Shown here one piece after another: positions 1-7,253 of a stretch of 34,763 nt of DNA. Source of the stretch: Rubrivivax sp. GTDB lineage: Bacteria; Pseudomonadota; Gammaproteobacteria; Burkholderiales; Burkholderiaceae_C. Where the stretch lies: positions 1-34,763 of the forward strand of contig JAEUPD010000006.1 of NCBI GenBank assembly GCA_016788525.1, read 5' to 3'. The position numbers were made by a program, and so were the translations under genes. The notes under the pieces were generated by a model that had not been told where the DNA came from, did no database searches, and worked only from the letters and a program-made list of their open reading frames with translations. The number at the start of each line of letters is the position of its first letter. Positions within the stretch are counted from its first letter, which is position 1.

Positions 1-293
1 GGTACAGCGTGGTTTGTTCCGGGCGGTGGCGCTCGTAGTGAACCGGGGCCCCATCCGGCGCCCTCTGCCCCGCACAGGGCTGCCGGCCGATGGCTTGCAC
101 GCGAGGCTCCCGAAGTGGTGAGCCCGCACGGTCTCAAGCCGCGCGTTGCGCCTCAATCGCTCAGAGTGCCTCCTACCTGTGTGTGCCCACAGATGCGGGG
201 ACTCCTTCGGTGGCCTCGGTGCCTGTGCGACCGGCCGCTTCGGCGCGGGCAGCGTCGCGCCTGAGGCCGTAGCCCGCACCCGCCACCCCGCCC
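1..293. other. Left-edge stretch with no recognisable gene
   Basis: Only short frames without recognisable protein signatures occur here on either strand. The minus-strand frames were checked for the missing C-terminal half of the AEC permease that ends at 294. None of them gives membrane-like sequence, so the lost part of that gene is not simply frameshifted into this stretch. No tRNA, rRNA or clear terminator was seen. Confidence 0.5.
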
Positions 294-980
294 TCACACC
301 CCCAGCGGCAGCACCTCGCTCATCGCCACCACGCGCCGCTCGTCGATGCTCTTGAAGGGCAACGGGCGCAGCAGCAACGCGAGCGCCAGCGCAATCACAG
401 GTGGAAAGGTGACGATGCGCCGAAGCATCTCGCGGCCGCTCACGCCGGTGGCGCCCGCGGCGATCGCGCCGCCCGAAGCATTGCTCGCACGAACACCCCC
501 ACCAACGGCACCACCCACGGCCGCGCCGCGCACGGCGCCGTCGGCGGCATACCAGGCGGCCGCCGCCACGCCGAGGGTGCTGAGGGCCAGATACGAGCCC
601 AGCTGGTCGATAAGCAGGCCAAGGCCCAGGCCCTCGCGGCCGTGCAGCGTCTCGATCATCGGCAGGCCCACGAACGAGGTGTTGCCCAGGCCGCCCACCA
701 GCGTGAGGGCACCCACCTGCGCACGGGTAAGTCCAGGTGCACGCCCGAGCGACCCGAACAGCAGCGCGCCGAAGACGAACAGCACCCACGGCATCAGGAC
801 CGGTAGCAGATGGTCGCGGTCGAACTGGAAGCCGTGCAGCGTGCGCAGCGTCACCGCCGGCAGCGACAGGTGCACGATGACGGCGTTCAACGCCTGGTGC
901 GCGTGATCGGCCACGCGGTGCGAGCGCCGCAGCAGCCAGCCCGCCAGCAGGCAGGTCGCGAGCATCAGGAGGTTGGCCAT
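294..980 (-). CDS. AEC-family (auxin efflux carrier-like) permease, C-terminally truncated
   Basis: The 228-residue product begins MANLLMLATCLLAGWLLRR and has several hydrophobic segments with the N-terminal half signature of AEC permeases (helix 1, then NAVIVHLSLPAVTL, then a glycine-rich GGLGNTSFVGLPM motif). AEC proteins are inner-membrane transporters of organic acids or similar solutes and usually have about 300 to 320 residues in two five-helix halves. Here the protein stops soon after LRPLPFKSIDERR, so most of the second half is missing. A longer frame reaches up to 1280, but the part above 980 is not membrane-like and overlaps the upstream gene antisense-free on the same strand, so I take ATG at 980. 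The ribosome binding site is weak. The gene lies 52 bp downstream of the small exported protein gene and may share its transcript. It may be a pseudogene; the substrate cannot be inferred. Confidence 0.75.
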   Translation of the reverse strand: MANLLMLATCLLAGWLLRRSHRVADHAHQALNAVIVHLSLPAVTLRTLHGFQFDRDHLLPVLMPWVLFVFGALLFGSLGRAPGLTRAQVGALTLVGGLGNTSFVGLPMIETLHGREGLGLGLLIDQLGSYLALSTLGVAAAAWYAADGAVRGAAVGGAVGGGVRASNASGGAIAAGATGVSGREMLRRIVTFPPVIALALALLLRPLPFKSIDERRVVAMSEVLPLGV

Positions 981-1032
981 GCCTGGCGCCTGCGCCACGG
1001 GGGGCCAAGGGCACGCGTGGCCCGGCGCTTGG

Positions 1033-1407
1033 TCAGCGCCCCGCCAGCGCCACCGGGCAGCCCGGCAGTTCGCGCCAGCGCGCCAGGCGGGGCGCGGGAA
1101 CGCTGAACTCCATGGCATAGAGCTGGCGGCCATAGCGCGCCATCTGATGTGCCACGCGCGCGGCCTCGCAATGGCCCTCGTCGGCCAGTTGCGCAAAGGC
1201 GGCGAAGGCAGTGCCGAAGTGGCCGATCTCGTATTCGTCGCGAGCGGTGTCGTAGCGCGTCGCCTGCGCCACCACCACACTCGGCAGCGCCGCGGTGTGC
1301 TGGGGTTGGGCGAACGCAGACGGGGCGACCGAGAGGACCAGCGCGAAAACTGGCGCCGACAGCATGGTGAGGGTCGGGCGCGTACGTACGGAATGAGGGT
1401 TGTTCAC
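1033..1407 (-). CDS. Small exported protein, Sel1/TPR-like
   Basis: The 124-residue product has a Sec signal peptide with a hydrophobic core ending SVAPSAFA before QPQ. The mature part carries a short helical pattern (ARDEYEIGHFGTAFAAFAQLADEGHCEAARVAHQM) resembling one Sel1/TPR-like unit, followed by a conserved-looking C-terminus with a second cysteine (ELPGCPVA). The GTG at 1407 is preferred because a GGAG sits six bases upstream; a TTG at 1419 gives a longer form without such a site. It follows the 75-residue membrane protein gene by about 50 bp on the same strand and is probably co-transcribed from the promoter-like motif at 1740-1765. Small proteins of this look are annotated as hypothetical in Burkholderiales. 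A periplasmic role is supported by the signal peptide; the actual function is unknown. Confidence 0.72.
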   Translation of the reverse strand: MNNPHSVRTRPTLTMLSAPVFALVLSVAPSAFAQPQHTAALPSVVVAQATRYDTARDEYEIGHFGTAFAAFAQLADEGHCEAARVAHQMARYGRQLYAMEFSVPAPRLARWRELPGCPVALAGR

Positions 1408-1457
1408 GTCAGACTCCAAGTGCGATCAGGGGTTCGGGGCCGCAGCCCGTCGACGAC

Positions 1458-1685
1458 TCAGGCGCCGTGGACGGTGCAGACGATCACTTCGCAGGTTTCC
1501 GTGACGGGTACCTGCGTGGCCAGGCGCGCCGCCGGCCCCTGCACGGCGGTGACCAGCAGCGCGACGACGCCAGCGCAGACCCACAGCAGCGCCGGCATCG
1601 CGACATAGCGTGCGTGCACGAGTTCAAGGTCCTGTGGGCCGATGCCGCCGCGGGCCGGGCCATGGAAGTGCGCAAAGAGACTCAT
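1458..1685 (-). CDS. Small single-pass membrane protein of unknown function
   Basis: The 75-residue product starts MSLFAHFHGPARGG and has one hydrophobic helix at about residues 29-50, followed by a short tail with two cysteines (TCEVIVC). A good ribosome binding site (AGGAG, eight bases before the ATG at 1685) sets the start; a longer frame upstream lacks support. The gene lies 185 bp downstream of the kinase gene. Its own promoter-like motif (GGCCGG-N16-CGTA, 1740-1765) ends 55 bp before the start codon, so it likely opens a separate transcription unit with the 124-residue protein and the truncated permease. I do not recognise the family. Confidence 0.68.
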   Translation of the reverse strand: MSLFAHFHGPARGGIGPQDLELVHARYVAMPALLWVCAGVVALLVTAVQGPAARLATQVPVTETCEVIVCTVHGA

Positions 1686-1739
1686 GCGATGCTCCTGTTC
1701 GTTGACGGACGAAGGTGTCGATGTCCCTTCATCTGCACG

Positions 1740-1765
1740 TACGGAGTCCGGCGGCCGACCCGGCC
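1740..1765 (-). promoter_or_regulatory. ECF-type promoter motif before the small membrane protein gene
   Basis: Read on the minus strand this is GGCCGG (1765-1760), a 16-base spacer, then CGTA (1743-1740), 55 bp before the ATG at 1685. The same CCGG-N16-CGTA arrangement occurs before five other transcription units in this window with no mismatch in either block. Spacing and block positions suit the -35 and -10 elements of an ECF sigma factor. Which sigma factor uses it is inferred from the neighbourhood. Confidence 0.7.
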
Positions 1766-1870
1766 ACGGTGTCGTCATCTCGCAAAGGGAGGCCCTGCGG
1801 CGGGCCCGCGACGGCAGCAACCGGTGGCGTGCGCCGGAGGGTGCGGCCGGGCCGGCCCCAGCCTGGTGTG

Positions 1871-4861
1871 TCAGCGAGCGCGCGACGCCGGTGGTGCCGC
1901 GGCCGGCTCGGACGCCAGCCGGCGGCCCAGCGCCCGCAACGCCTCGGCGTCCCGTGCGGGCACACGTGTCCAGCGCTGATGAATCGCACGCGCGGCCTCG
2001 AGTTGCTCGCGTGCGGGCTGCCGTTGGCCGGTGGCAGCGAGCGCATCACCCAGGGACAGGTGGGCGTCTGCCAGGACCAGGCTCACCCGCAGGTCGCGCA
2101 GCGCACGCTGGCCATCGAGCGCTGCCCGCAACGGCACGAGCGCCTCTGCGGCACGGCCTTGCGCCAGCAGCGCACGGCCCAAGACACCCTGAAGCACCGG
2201 CTCGTTCACGGCGCGCCCGCGGCGGGAAGGGCCACCGCCGGCGATGACCGCCAGCGCCTGCCACGCCGTCGCCTCCGCCCGGGCCGCGTCGCCCGCGGCG
2301 AGATCGATCTGGGCCGCCAGCACCGCACCCTGGATGCGCTGCAGTGGCGCTGCCGTGTCGGCAAACACCAGTGCGACGAGGGCGCGGGCGTCGTCGGTTC
2401 GGCCCCGTCGCAGCGCCAGCGTGCTGCGCATCAGGCTGGCGGCCAGGCGTGGGCCGTGGCCCAGGTCACGCCCGTTGGCCACGCCTTCGGCGCGCGCGAT
2501 TGCGTCGGCGGCTCCCTCAAGATCGCTGCGCGCCATGCGCAGGTTCGCGGTCACGCGCCAAGCACTGAAGGTGTCCATCGGGTTGCGCGCGGCTTCACCA
2601 TCGATGTCGGGCAGCCGGTTCACGGCCTCGATCCCCTCGTCGATTCGACCCAACTGGAACAGGGCCGTGGCCTCCTGCATGCCGACGGGGAAAACGAACT
2701 CCTTCAGCGCCGGTAGCGATGCGAGCTTCGCCCGCATCGCGCGCACGGTCTGCAGAGCCTCGGCCGCATGGCCTTCTTCCAGCAGGGCGCTGACAAGGCG
2801 TCGGCGGCCGATGAAGACGTTCGCACTGTCGGGCCCGCCGTTGGCCTCGTCCATCTCGATCACCTTGCGCAGCAGCTCGATGCCGCGCTCCCCGTTACCG
2901 CTTTCCAGCTCGGCGAACGCCCACAGGTCGTAGGCCGCCGGCAGCTTGCTGGCCACCCCGCCGGGCAGCTTGGCCGCGACATCGATCGCCTCGGCCAGCG
3001 CACGCCGCGCACCCTCGAAGTCGCCGGTGACGCGCCGCAGCCCGCCCAGAAGGCTCAATGCATCCACCCACTCGGGCGACGGCGCCTGCTCGCGCAGCAG
3101 CTTCATCGCCCGCTCGGCGTAGGGCAGGCCGCGCGCGTCGTCCACGAAGTTGTAGAAGTCGCCCATCGCGATGTCCACGGCGATGCGCGCCTTGCGATCG
3201 GGCTCGCGCTGCGCCGCCAGCAGCTGGTCGGCCTCCTCCAGCACGGCCCGCGCCTGCGCGTTGCGACCGCTCGAGTTCAGCGCCTGGGCTTGCGCGGCCA
3301 GCGCCGCCACGTGGGTGGCGCTGCCTGGCCCGTCCAACCGAGCCGTCAGGCGCGCGGCGCGCGCACGCAAGTCGGCCGAGCGCTCCAGCAACGCCATGTC
3401 TTCGTAGACCTCGGCCAGCGTCTCGAACACGCGAAGCTGGGCCCGCGGTTCGCCGGCGAGCGCCTGGTCCACGCGCGCCACGCCCTCGTCCAGTAGAGCC
3501 AGGGCCGTGCGCTGGCGCGCCTTCGCCGGGCTGGGCTGATCACCCGAGCTGGCCTTGAAGATGCCTTCCAGGAAGTCCTGCACCGCTCGCGCAGTCTGCG
3601 CCTCGGACTGTGCACGCAGCGCCTCCCTCTGCGCGCGTTGCGCCTCGGCCTCGGCCCGCCGTGCCTGCTGCAGCGACACCACGCTCGCCCCCAGCACCAC
3701 GGCAAGCATCGCTGCCGAGGCCGCCACCCCCACGCGGTGCCGCGCCACGAACTTGCGCAGCCGGTAGCCCATGCTGTCGGGCTGCGCCAGCACGGGCGCG
3801 CCGTCGAGCCAGCGCCGCAAGTCGGCGGCAAAGGCTTCGGCGGTGGCATAGCGCTCGGCCGGCGCCTTCTTCAAGGCCTTCAACACGATGTTCGACAGGT
3901 CGGCCGGCACGCCCTTGGGGCGCGGCGGCTCCTGGCCGAGCACGGCCGCTTCCACCTCGTGCGGCTTGCCTTCGAAGGGCCGCACGCCGGCCAGCAACTC
4001 GTATAGCAATGCCCCCAGGGCGTACACATCCGTGGCCGTGCTCACCGCGGCGCCGGCGATCTGCTCCGGCGCCGCGTAGCCGAGGGTGAGGGCGCGGCCG
4101 CCCACGCGCGTGAGCTCGGTCTCCTGCGCCTGGCCCTGTTCGCTTTCCATCAGCTTGGCGATGCCGAAGTCCAGCAGCATCGCCTGCCCGTCGGCGCGCA
4201 CGAGCACGTTGCCGGGCTTCAAGTCGCGGTGGATGACGAGGTTGGCGTGCGCGAACTGCACCGCCTCCAGCACCTGGCGCAACAGCGCCACGCGCTCGCG
4301 CGGGCCCAGTCCGAGGGCCTTGCAGTACGTGGTGATCGGCTCGCCCTGCACGTACTCCAGCGCGAGGTAAGGCTGGCCGTCCTCGGCCAGCCCGGCGTCG
4401 TACAGGCGCGCGATGTGGGGGTGCGCCAGCGCGGCCAGGATGTCGCGCTCGCGCGCGAAGCGCTGCACGAGCACGCCGCGCCGGGCGCTGAACATCGGCA
4501 GCTTGAGCGCCACCTGCCGCTTCAAGGCCCCATCGGCGCGTTCGGCCAGCCAGACTTCGCCCATGCCGCCGACGCCCAGCTCGCGCACCAGGACGTACGG
4601 TCCCACCCTGTCGCCCGCGGCAGCACGAGCCGACGCCACGCCTTCCGGCAGCGCGAAGACCGGGCCGCGGTCGATCAGGTCTGCGGTCTCGCCGGCCCCC
4701 TTGCGCGCCAGCAGTTGCCGCAGGTTGGGTGCCAGGCGCGCTGCCACATCGTCGGCAGCCTCAAGGCGTGCGAGCCATGCCTCCTGCTCGGCAGGGTCCA
4801 GGTCGAGCGCCGTGTCCAGAAGCTGCGACAGCTTCTTCAGGTCTTCGACCGGCAGGCTCAC
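1871..4861 (-). CDS. Transmembrane Ser/Thr protein kinase with C-terminal TPR repeats
   Basis: The 996-residue product has a helical pre-kinase region (1-88) of the LSQLLDTALDLDPAEQEAWL type, then a Hanks-type kinase domain at about 88-350. Visible motifs are the glycine loop GVGGMGEVW (96-104), the VALK lysine K120, HRDLKPGN (211-218, catalytic D213), DFG (231-233) and the GYAAPEQ activation-segment end (261-267). One membrane helix lies at about 377-398, followed by an Ala/Arg/Gln-rich coiled coil and some 560 residues of TPR-like helices. Kinase inside and TPRs in the periplasm is the expected topology. It phosphorylates Ser/Thr of target proteins with ATP. The gene is 179 bp downstream of the ECF sigma factor gene on the same strand and has its own CCGG-N16-CGTA motif 54 bp before the ATG. 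The sigma factor is the obvious candidate substrate, since it lacks the acidic motif normally found in ECF region 2. Three decayed relatives of this kinase are present in the window. Confidence 0.93.
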   Translation of the reverse strand: MSLPVEDLKKLSQLLDTALDLDPAEQEAWLARLEAADDVAARLAPNLRQLLARKGAGETADLIDRGPVFALPEGVASARAAAGDRVGPYVLVRELGVGGMGEVWLAERADGALKRQVALKLPMFSARRGVLVQRFARERDILAALAHPHIARLYDAGLAEDGQPYLALEYVQGEPITTYCKALGLGPRERVALLRQVLEAVQFAHANLVIHRDLKPGNVLVRADGQAMLLDFGIAKLMESEQGQAQETELTRVGGRALTLGYAAPEQIAGAAVSTATDVYALGALLYELLAGVRPFEGKPHEVEAAVLGQEPPRPKGVPADLSNIVLKALKKAPAERYATAEAFAADLRRWLDGAPVLAQPDSMGYRLRKFVARHRVGVAASAAMLAVVLGASVVSLQQARRAEAEAQRAQREALRAQSEAQTARAVQDFLEGIFKASSGDQPSPAKARQRTALALLDEGVARVDQALAGEPRAQLRVFETLAEVYEDMALLERSADLRARAARLTARLDGPGSATHVAALAAQAQALNSSGRNAQARAVLEEADQLLAAQREPDRKARIAVDIAMGDFYNFVDDARGLPYAERAMKLLREQAPSPEWVDALSLLGGLRRVTGDFEGARRALAEAIDVAAKLPGGVASKLPAAYDLWAFAELESGNGERGIELLRKVIEMDEANGGPDSANVFIGRRRLVSALLEEGHAAEALQTVRAMRAKLASLPALKEFVFPVGMQEATALFQLGRIDEGIEAVNRLPDIDGEAARNPMDTFSAWRVTANLRMARSDLEGAADAIARAEGVANGRDLGHGPRLAASLMRSTLALRRGRTDDARALVALVFADTAAPLQRIQGAVLAAQIDLAAGDAARAEATAWQALAVIAGGGPSRRGRAVNEPVLQGVLGRALLAQGRAAEALVPLRAALDGQRALRDLRVSLVLADAHLSLGDALAATGQRQPAREQLEAARAIHQRWTRVPARDAEALRALGRRLASEPAAAPPASRAR

Positions 4862-4914
4862 GGCGCTCCCTTCTCTCCGTCAAGGGCCCGGCTGCGGCCC
4901 GCTGCGACGGGACA

Positions 4915-4940
4915 TACGGAATCGGCGCGTACGACCGGAC
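4915..4940 (-). promoter_or_regulatory. ECF-type promoter motif before the kinase gene
   Basis: On the minus strand this reads GTCCGG (4940-4935), 16 bases, then CGTA (4918-4915), followed by TG; the start codon is 54 bp further. The extended left block TGTCCGGTC is shared base for base with the motif before the DUF4384-like gene at 27376-27401, with the same spacing to CGTAT. The site lies in the 179-bp gap after the sigma factor gene, so the kinase can be expressed independently of it and would be under positive feedback if this sigma factor reads the motif. Confidence 0.75.
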
Positions 4941-5040
4941 ATGGCACGGCGCCCGCCAGGCAAGGCCCACCGGTGGCGGCGTGTCGGTGCAGCGGCGCTC
5001 ATGGGACCAGCGCGCCCTGCCGCGACACCGGAGACAGCCT

Positions 5041-5592
5041 CTACCCCATGGCGGCCAGCAGCAGCAGGCGCGCCTTTTCCCAGTCGCGCCGCACCGTGCG
5101 TTCAGACAACCCCAGCGCCTCGGCGATCTCCGGCTCCGAAAGGCCCCCGAAGAAGCGCATCTCTGCCACCTGCGCCAGCCGCGGCTCGGCCTTCTCCAGC
5201 ACCTCCATCGCCGCGTGCACGCGCAGCGCGTCGTTCTCGGGAGCGGCAATCTGCTCCGAGAGTTGCGTGTCGAGCACCACGTGCTCGGAGTCGCCGCCGC
5301 GCCGCTCGGCCGAGCGCGCGCGCGCGTAGTCGACGATCACCGAGCGCATCACGCGCGAGGCATACGCGAAGAAGTGGTGGCGGTTCTCCACCGGCAGCGA
5401 TTCGGCGCCGACGATCTTGAGGAACGCCTCGTGCACGAGCGAGGTCGTCCCCAGCAGCGTCATCGTCCGGTGCGGCCGCAAGCGCGCCGCAGCCAGCCGG
5501 CGCAGGTCTTCGTAGAGCATGCTGAAGGCTTGTCCGGCGGCTTTCTGGTCGCCTTGGCGGGCCGATTCGAGCAGCGTCGTCAATTCCGACAT
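5041..5592 (-). CDS. ECF-family RNA polymerase sigma factor (PF07638/TIGR02999 type), probably kinase-controlled
   Basis: The 183-residue product starts MSELTTLLESARQGD and has region 2 at about 25-95 (LYEDLRRLAAARLRP; HHFFAYASRVMRSVIVDYARA) and region 4 at about 130-183, with a helix-turn-helix LSEPEIAEALGLSERTVRRDW. This is the look of the Sigma70_ECF/TIGR02999 group. It directs RNA polymerase to extracytoplasmic-stress-type promoters. The start at 5592 follows GGAGG at good spacing; a longer frame to 5640 has no such site. At residues 48-51 it has GTTS just before LVHEAFLK, where most ECF factors carry an acidic DAED-like motif. This is the arrangement described for factors activated by Thr phosphorylation. 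No anti-sigma gene is adjacent, and a Ser/Thr kinase gene follows. I found no CCGG-N16-CGTA motif upstream of this gene, so it does not appear to be autoregulated that way. Confidence 0.92.
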   Translation of the reverse strand: MSELTTLLESARQGDQKAAGQAFSMLYEDLRRLAAARLRPHRTMTLLGTTSLVHEAFLKIVGAESLPVENRHHFFAYASRVMRSVIVDYARARSAERRGGDSEHVVLDTQLSEQIAAPENDALRVHAAMEVLEKAEPRLAQVAEMRFFGGLSEPEIAEALGLSERTVRRDWEKARLLLLAAMG

Positions 5593-5906
5593 GACACCTC
5601 CGATCCCTCTGGCGCATTGTGGGGCCACCGGGTCAGGCACCTATGCCCCCAGCGCGAGGTCCGCCTGGGCTTCGAGAAGCGGCTCTACCCGGGCGATACA
5701 GGCCCGGCTGCTTCGCTCTCACGAAGTCGAGCAAGAGCGCCGAACTGCGCGCCTTCGCGACAGGCAGTGCACAGCTGCCAGCCCCACCCTCCCCGGTTGA
5801 CACCTAGCGAGGTTCGCGCGCGGCGCGTTGCACGCCCGGAACGTCCGCTTCCAGCCAGAATTGGCGTATGTGCAGGTACGCCGTCCTGTCGGCACCGAGG
5901 ATGCTC
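5593..5906. other. Divergent intergenic region between sigma factor and 5907 gene
   Basis: This 314-bp stretch separates the minus-strand sigma factor gene from the plus-strand gene at 5907. It holds the sigma factor's ribosome binding site (GGAGGTG, just above 5592) and, towards the right, the GTCCGC-N16-CGTA motif at 5843-5868. No convincing small gene was found. A TTGACA at 5797-5802 has no matching -10 element. Confidence 0.5.
5843..5868 (+). promoter_or_regulatory. ECF-type promoter motif (one mismatch) before the 5907 gene
   Basis: GTCCGC (5843-5848), 16 bases, CGTA (5865-5868), followed by TG. It differs from the motif of the other units only in the last base of the left block. The right block overlaps the ATG at 5868, so a transcript from this site would begin after that codon. 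This argues for the downstream GTG at 5907 as the start of the gene. Confidence 0.6.
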
Positions 5907-6728
5907 GTGATACGCAACTGCAATGTGTTGATATTGGCGGCCCTGCTCGGCTCGCCTTTGCATGCCGAGCCGGGCCATGCTTTTGTGCTCGCACTGAATG
6001 GCACTTGGTCGGTTCAAGGTCGCCCAGGCACCCTCGCGGTGGGCAGCGCTGTGCCAGCGCCGTCTGAGCTCGTCATCGCCCGTGCAGCCCCTGGCAATCA
6101 CATCGTCATCGTCGCCGCGCGCAGCGGCGCGGTGCTTCTAGCTCACGAGTGCGCCGGGGCAGCCGATTGCCGCAAGCCGGTCACGCTGCCAGCGCCGAGC
6201 CCTGCCCCGTCCAGTTCGACCCTGGGCGAGCAGATCGAACGGGTGATGAGGCGGCTCGAGGGCGCACCCGACCGCTACGTCGCCACGATGTCGCGAGAAG
6301 GTCGCATGCTTCAGGAGGCGGTACTGCCGTTGCAGGATGGCGAAGTCGACCTCACGCCTGCGCTCGCGAATCTTCCCGCGGGCCGCTTCGAGACCACCTT
6401 GCAGCGCCTGGACTGCGTGAGTCCGTGCGACGAGTCCGCATCGCTGCGCATGTCGATCGACTGGCGCCCTGGCGCCGCGGCGCGGGCGCCGGCTCCCGGA
6501 CTTCGGGCGGGCGTGCACAAACTGCTTGTGCGTTCACTCGCCCGTGCAGCGCCGTCGCCACCGCGGCGCGCGCACGTGCTGCTAGTGGCCGGCCCTGACG
6601 CACCCGGGCACGCGGCCCGGTTCGACGAGTGGGTGGCGCTTGCGCGCTCCTGGGGCGACACCGTCGACGCAGCAACGCGCCAGGCCCTGCTGCATGCGGC
6701 AATGGATGAGCTCGCCGAGCGTCCGTGA
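5907..6728 (+). CDS. Exported protein of unknown function upstream of the CHAT gene
   Basis: The 273-residue product has a Sec signal peptide with core VLILAALLGSPLHA before EPGHA. The mature part contains two cysteine pairs (HECAGAADC and DCVSPC), a Pro/Ser-rich linker and a C-terminal helical segment (FDEWVALARSWGDTVDAATRQALL). The start codon is chosen as GTG at 5907: GAGG lies six bases upstream and the promoter-like motif overlaps the alternative ATG at 5868; an ATG at 5901 abuts the GAGG. It is the first plus-strand gene before the CHAT gene, 525 bp away, and could share its transcript because no terminator is obvious between them. I do not recognise a family. It may be a periplasmic partner of the CHAT protein, but this rests on position only. 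Confidence 0.75.
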   Translation: MIRNCNVLILAALLGSPLHAEPGHAFVLALNGTWSVQGRPGTLAVGSAVPAPSELVIARAAPGNHIVIVAARSGAVLLAHECAGAADCRKPVTLPAPSPAPSSSTLGEQIERVMRRLEGAPDRYVATMSREGRMLQEAVLPLQDGEVDLTPALANLPAGRFETTLQRLDCVSPCDESASLRMSIDWRPGAAARAPAPGLRAGVHKLLVRSLARAAPSPPRRAHVLLVAGPDAPGHAARFDEWVALARSWGDTVDAATRQALLHAAMDELAERP

Positions 6729-6747
6729 TGCGCACGCCGCACCACGA

Positions 6748-7035
6748 CTCACCGGACCACGCTGCGGCGCCGCCCTGCCCGAGCTCGCGCTCCAACACAT
6801 ATGGACCGATGCGATCACCGGCGTGCAGGCTCGAGATCGGCAGCGGTGCGGCCATGCGTGCCAGCGGCACGCCGCCGTCCAGCGCCGTGATGCGCTCGCC
6901 CTGCGCCGCGAGCATGCGACGCAGATGCGGCAGCAATGCCGCGTGCTCCTTCGGCAAGGCATCGAGCCGCCGTTGCTGCTTGTCCGCGTCAGGCAGCTCC
7001 AGCAATTCGTCCAGCAGCCGCGCCAGCGTGACCAT
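6748..7035 (-). pseudogene. Decayed N-terminus of a Ser/Thr kinase (remnant 1)
   Basis: Read on the minus strand from about 7035, the frame gives VTLARLLDELLELPDADKQQ and continues through LPHLRRMLAAQ to DRIGPYVLERELGQGG. This parallels the kinase at 1871-4861 from its pre-kinase helical region (LSQLLDTALDLDPAEQ) to the glycine loop (DRVGPYVLVRELGVGGMGEVW). After GQGG near 6770 the similarity stops abruptly and no VAIK, HRD or DFG motif follows, because the plus-strand 5907 gene ends at 6728. The fragment has no plausible kinase activity. A start ATG at 7035 is possible but has a weak ribosome binding site. It is best seen as the stump of a second kinase gene. Confidence 0.75.
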
Positions 7036-7112
7036 CTCGGCCGGCCCGACCGGCGCGAGCGCAGCCTCGCGTTCCTGCTCAGGCAATGTGGCTCCTCGCT
7101 CTCGCAATCGCA

Positions 7113-7196
7113 CTTGCGCTCGTGCTTGCGCTCGTGCTTGCGCTCGTGCTTGCGCCCGTGCTTGCGCTCGTGCTCGCACCTGCGCTCGAACCTGCG
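7113..7196. repeat. Tandem 12-bp repeat before the CHAT gene
   Basis: Five consecutive copies of CTTGCGCTCGTG occupy 7113-7172, with one substitution in the fourth, followed by two degenerate copies (CTCGCACCTGCG and CTCGAACCTGCG) to 7196. Because 12 is a multiple of three, every frame stays open: plus-strand Leu-Ala-Leu-Val repeats, minus-strand Arg-Ala-Gln-Ala or His-Glu-Arg-Lys repeats. It lies between the kinase remnant and the CHAT start and is judged non-coding here. Confidence 0.85.
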
Positions 7197-7253
7197 CTCG
7201 CATTTCGTGGCGGCGGCATTATTGCCCCGGCCGGCTCGCACAAGGTGGTGCCT

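Noticed and set aside
5797-5802. TTGACA as a sigma-70 -35 element before the 5907 gene
   Set aside because: No TATAAT-like sequence at the right distance; the ECF-type motif downstream explains the region better.
7086-7253. Tandem repeat as the real N-terminus of the CHAT protein
   Set aside because: The frame is open only because the repeat unit is 12 bp; the GTG at 7254 has a ribosome binding site and directly precedes a normal signal peptide.
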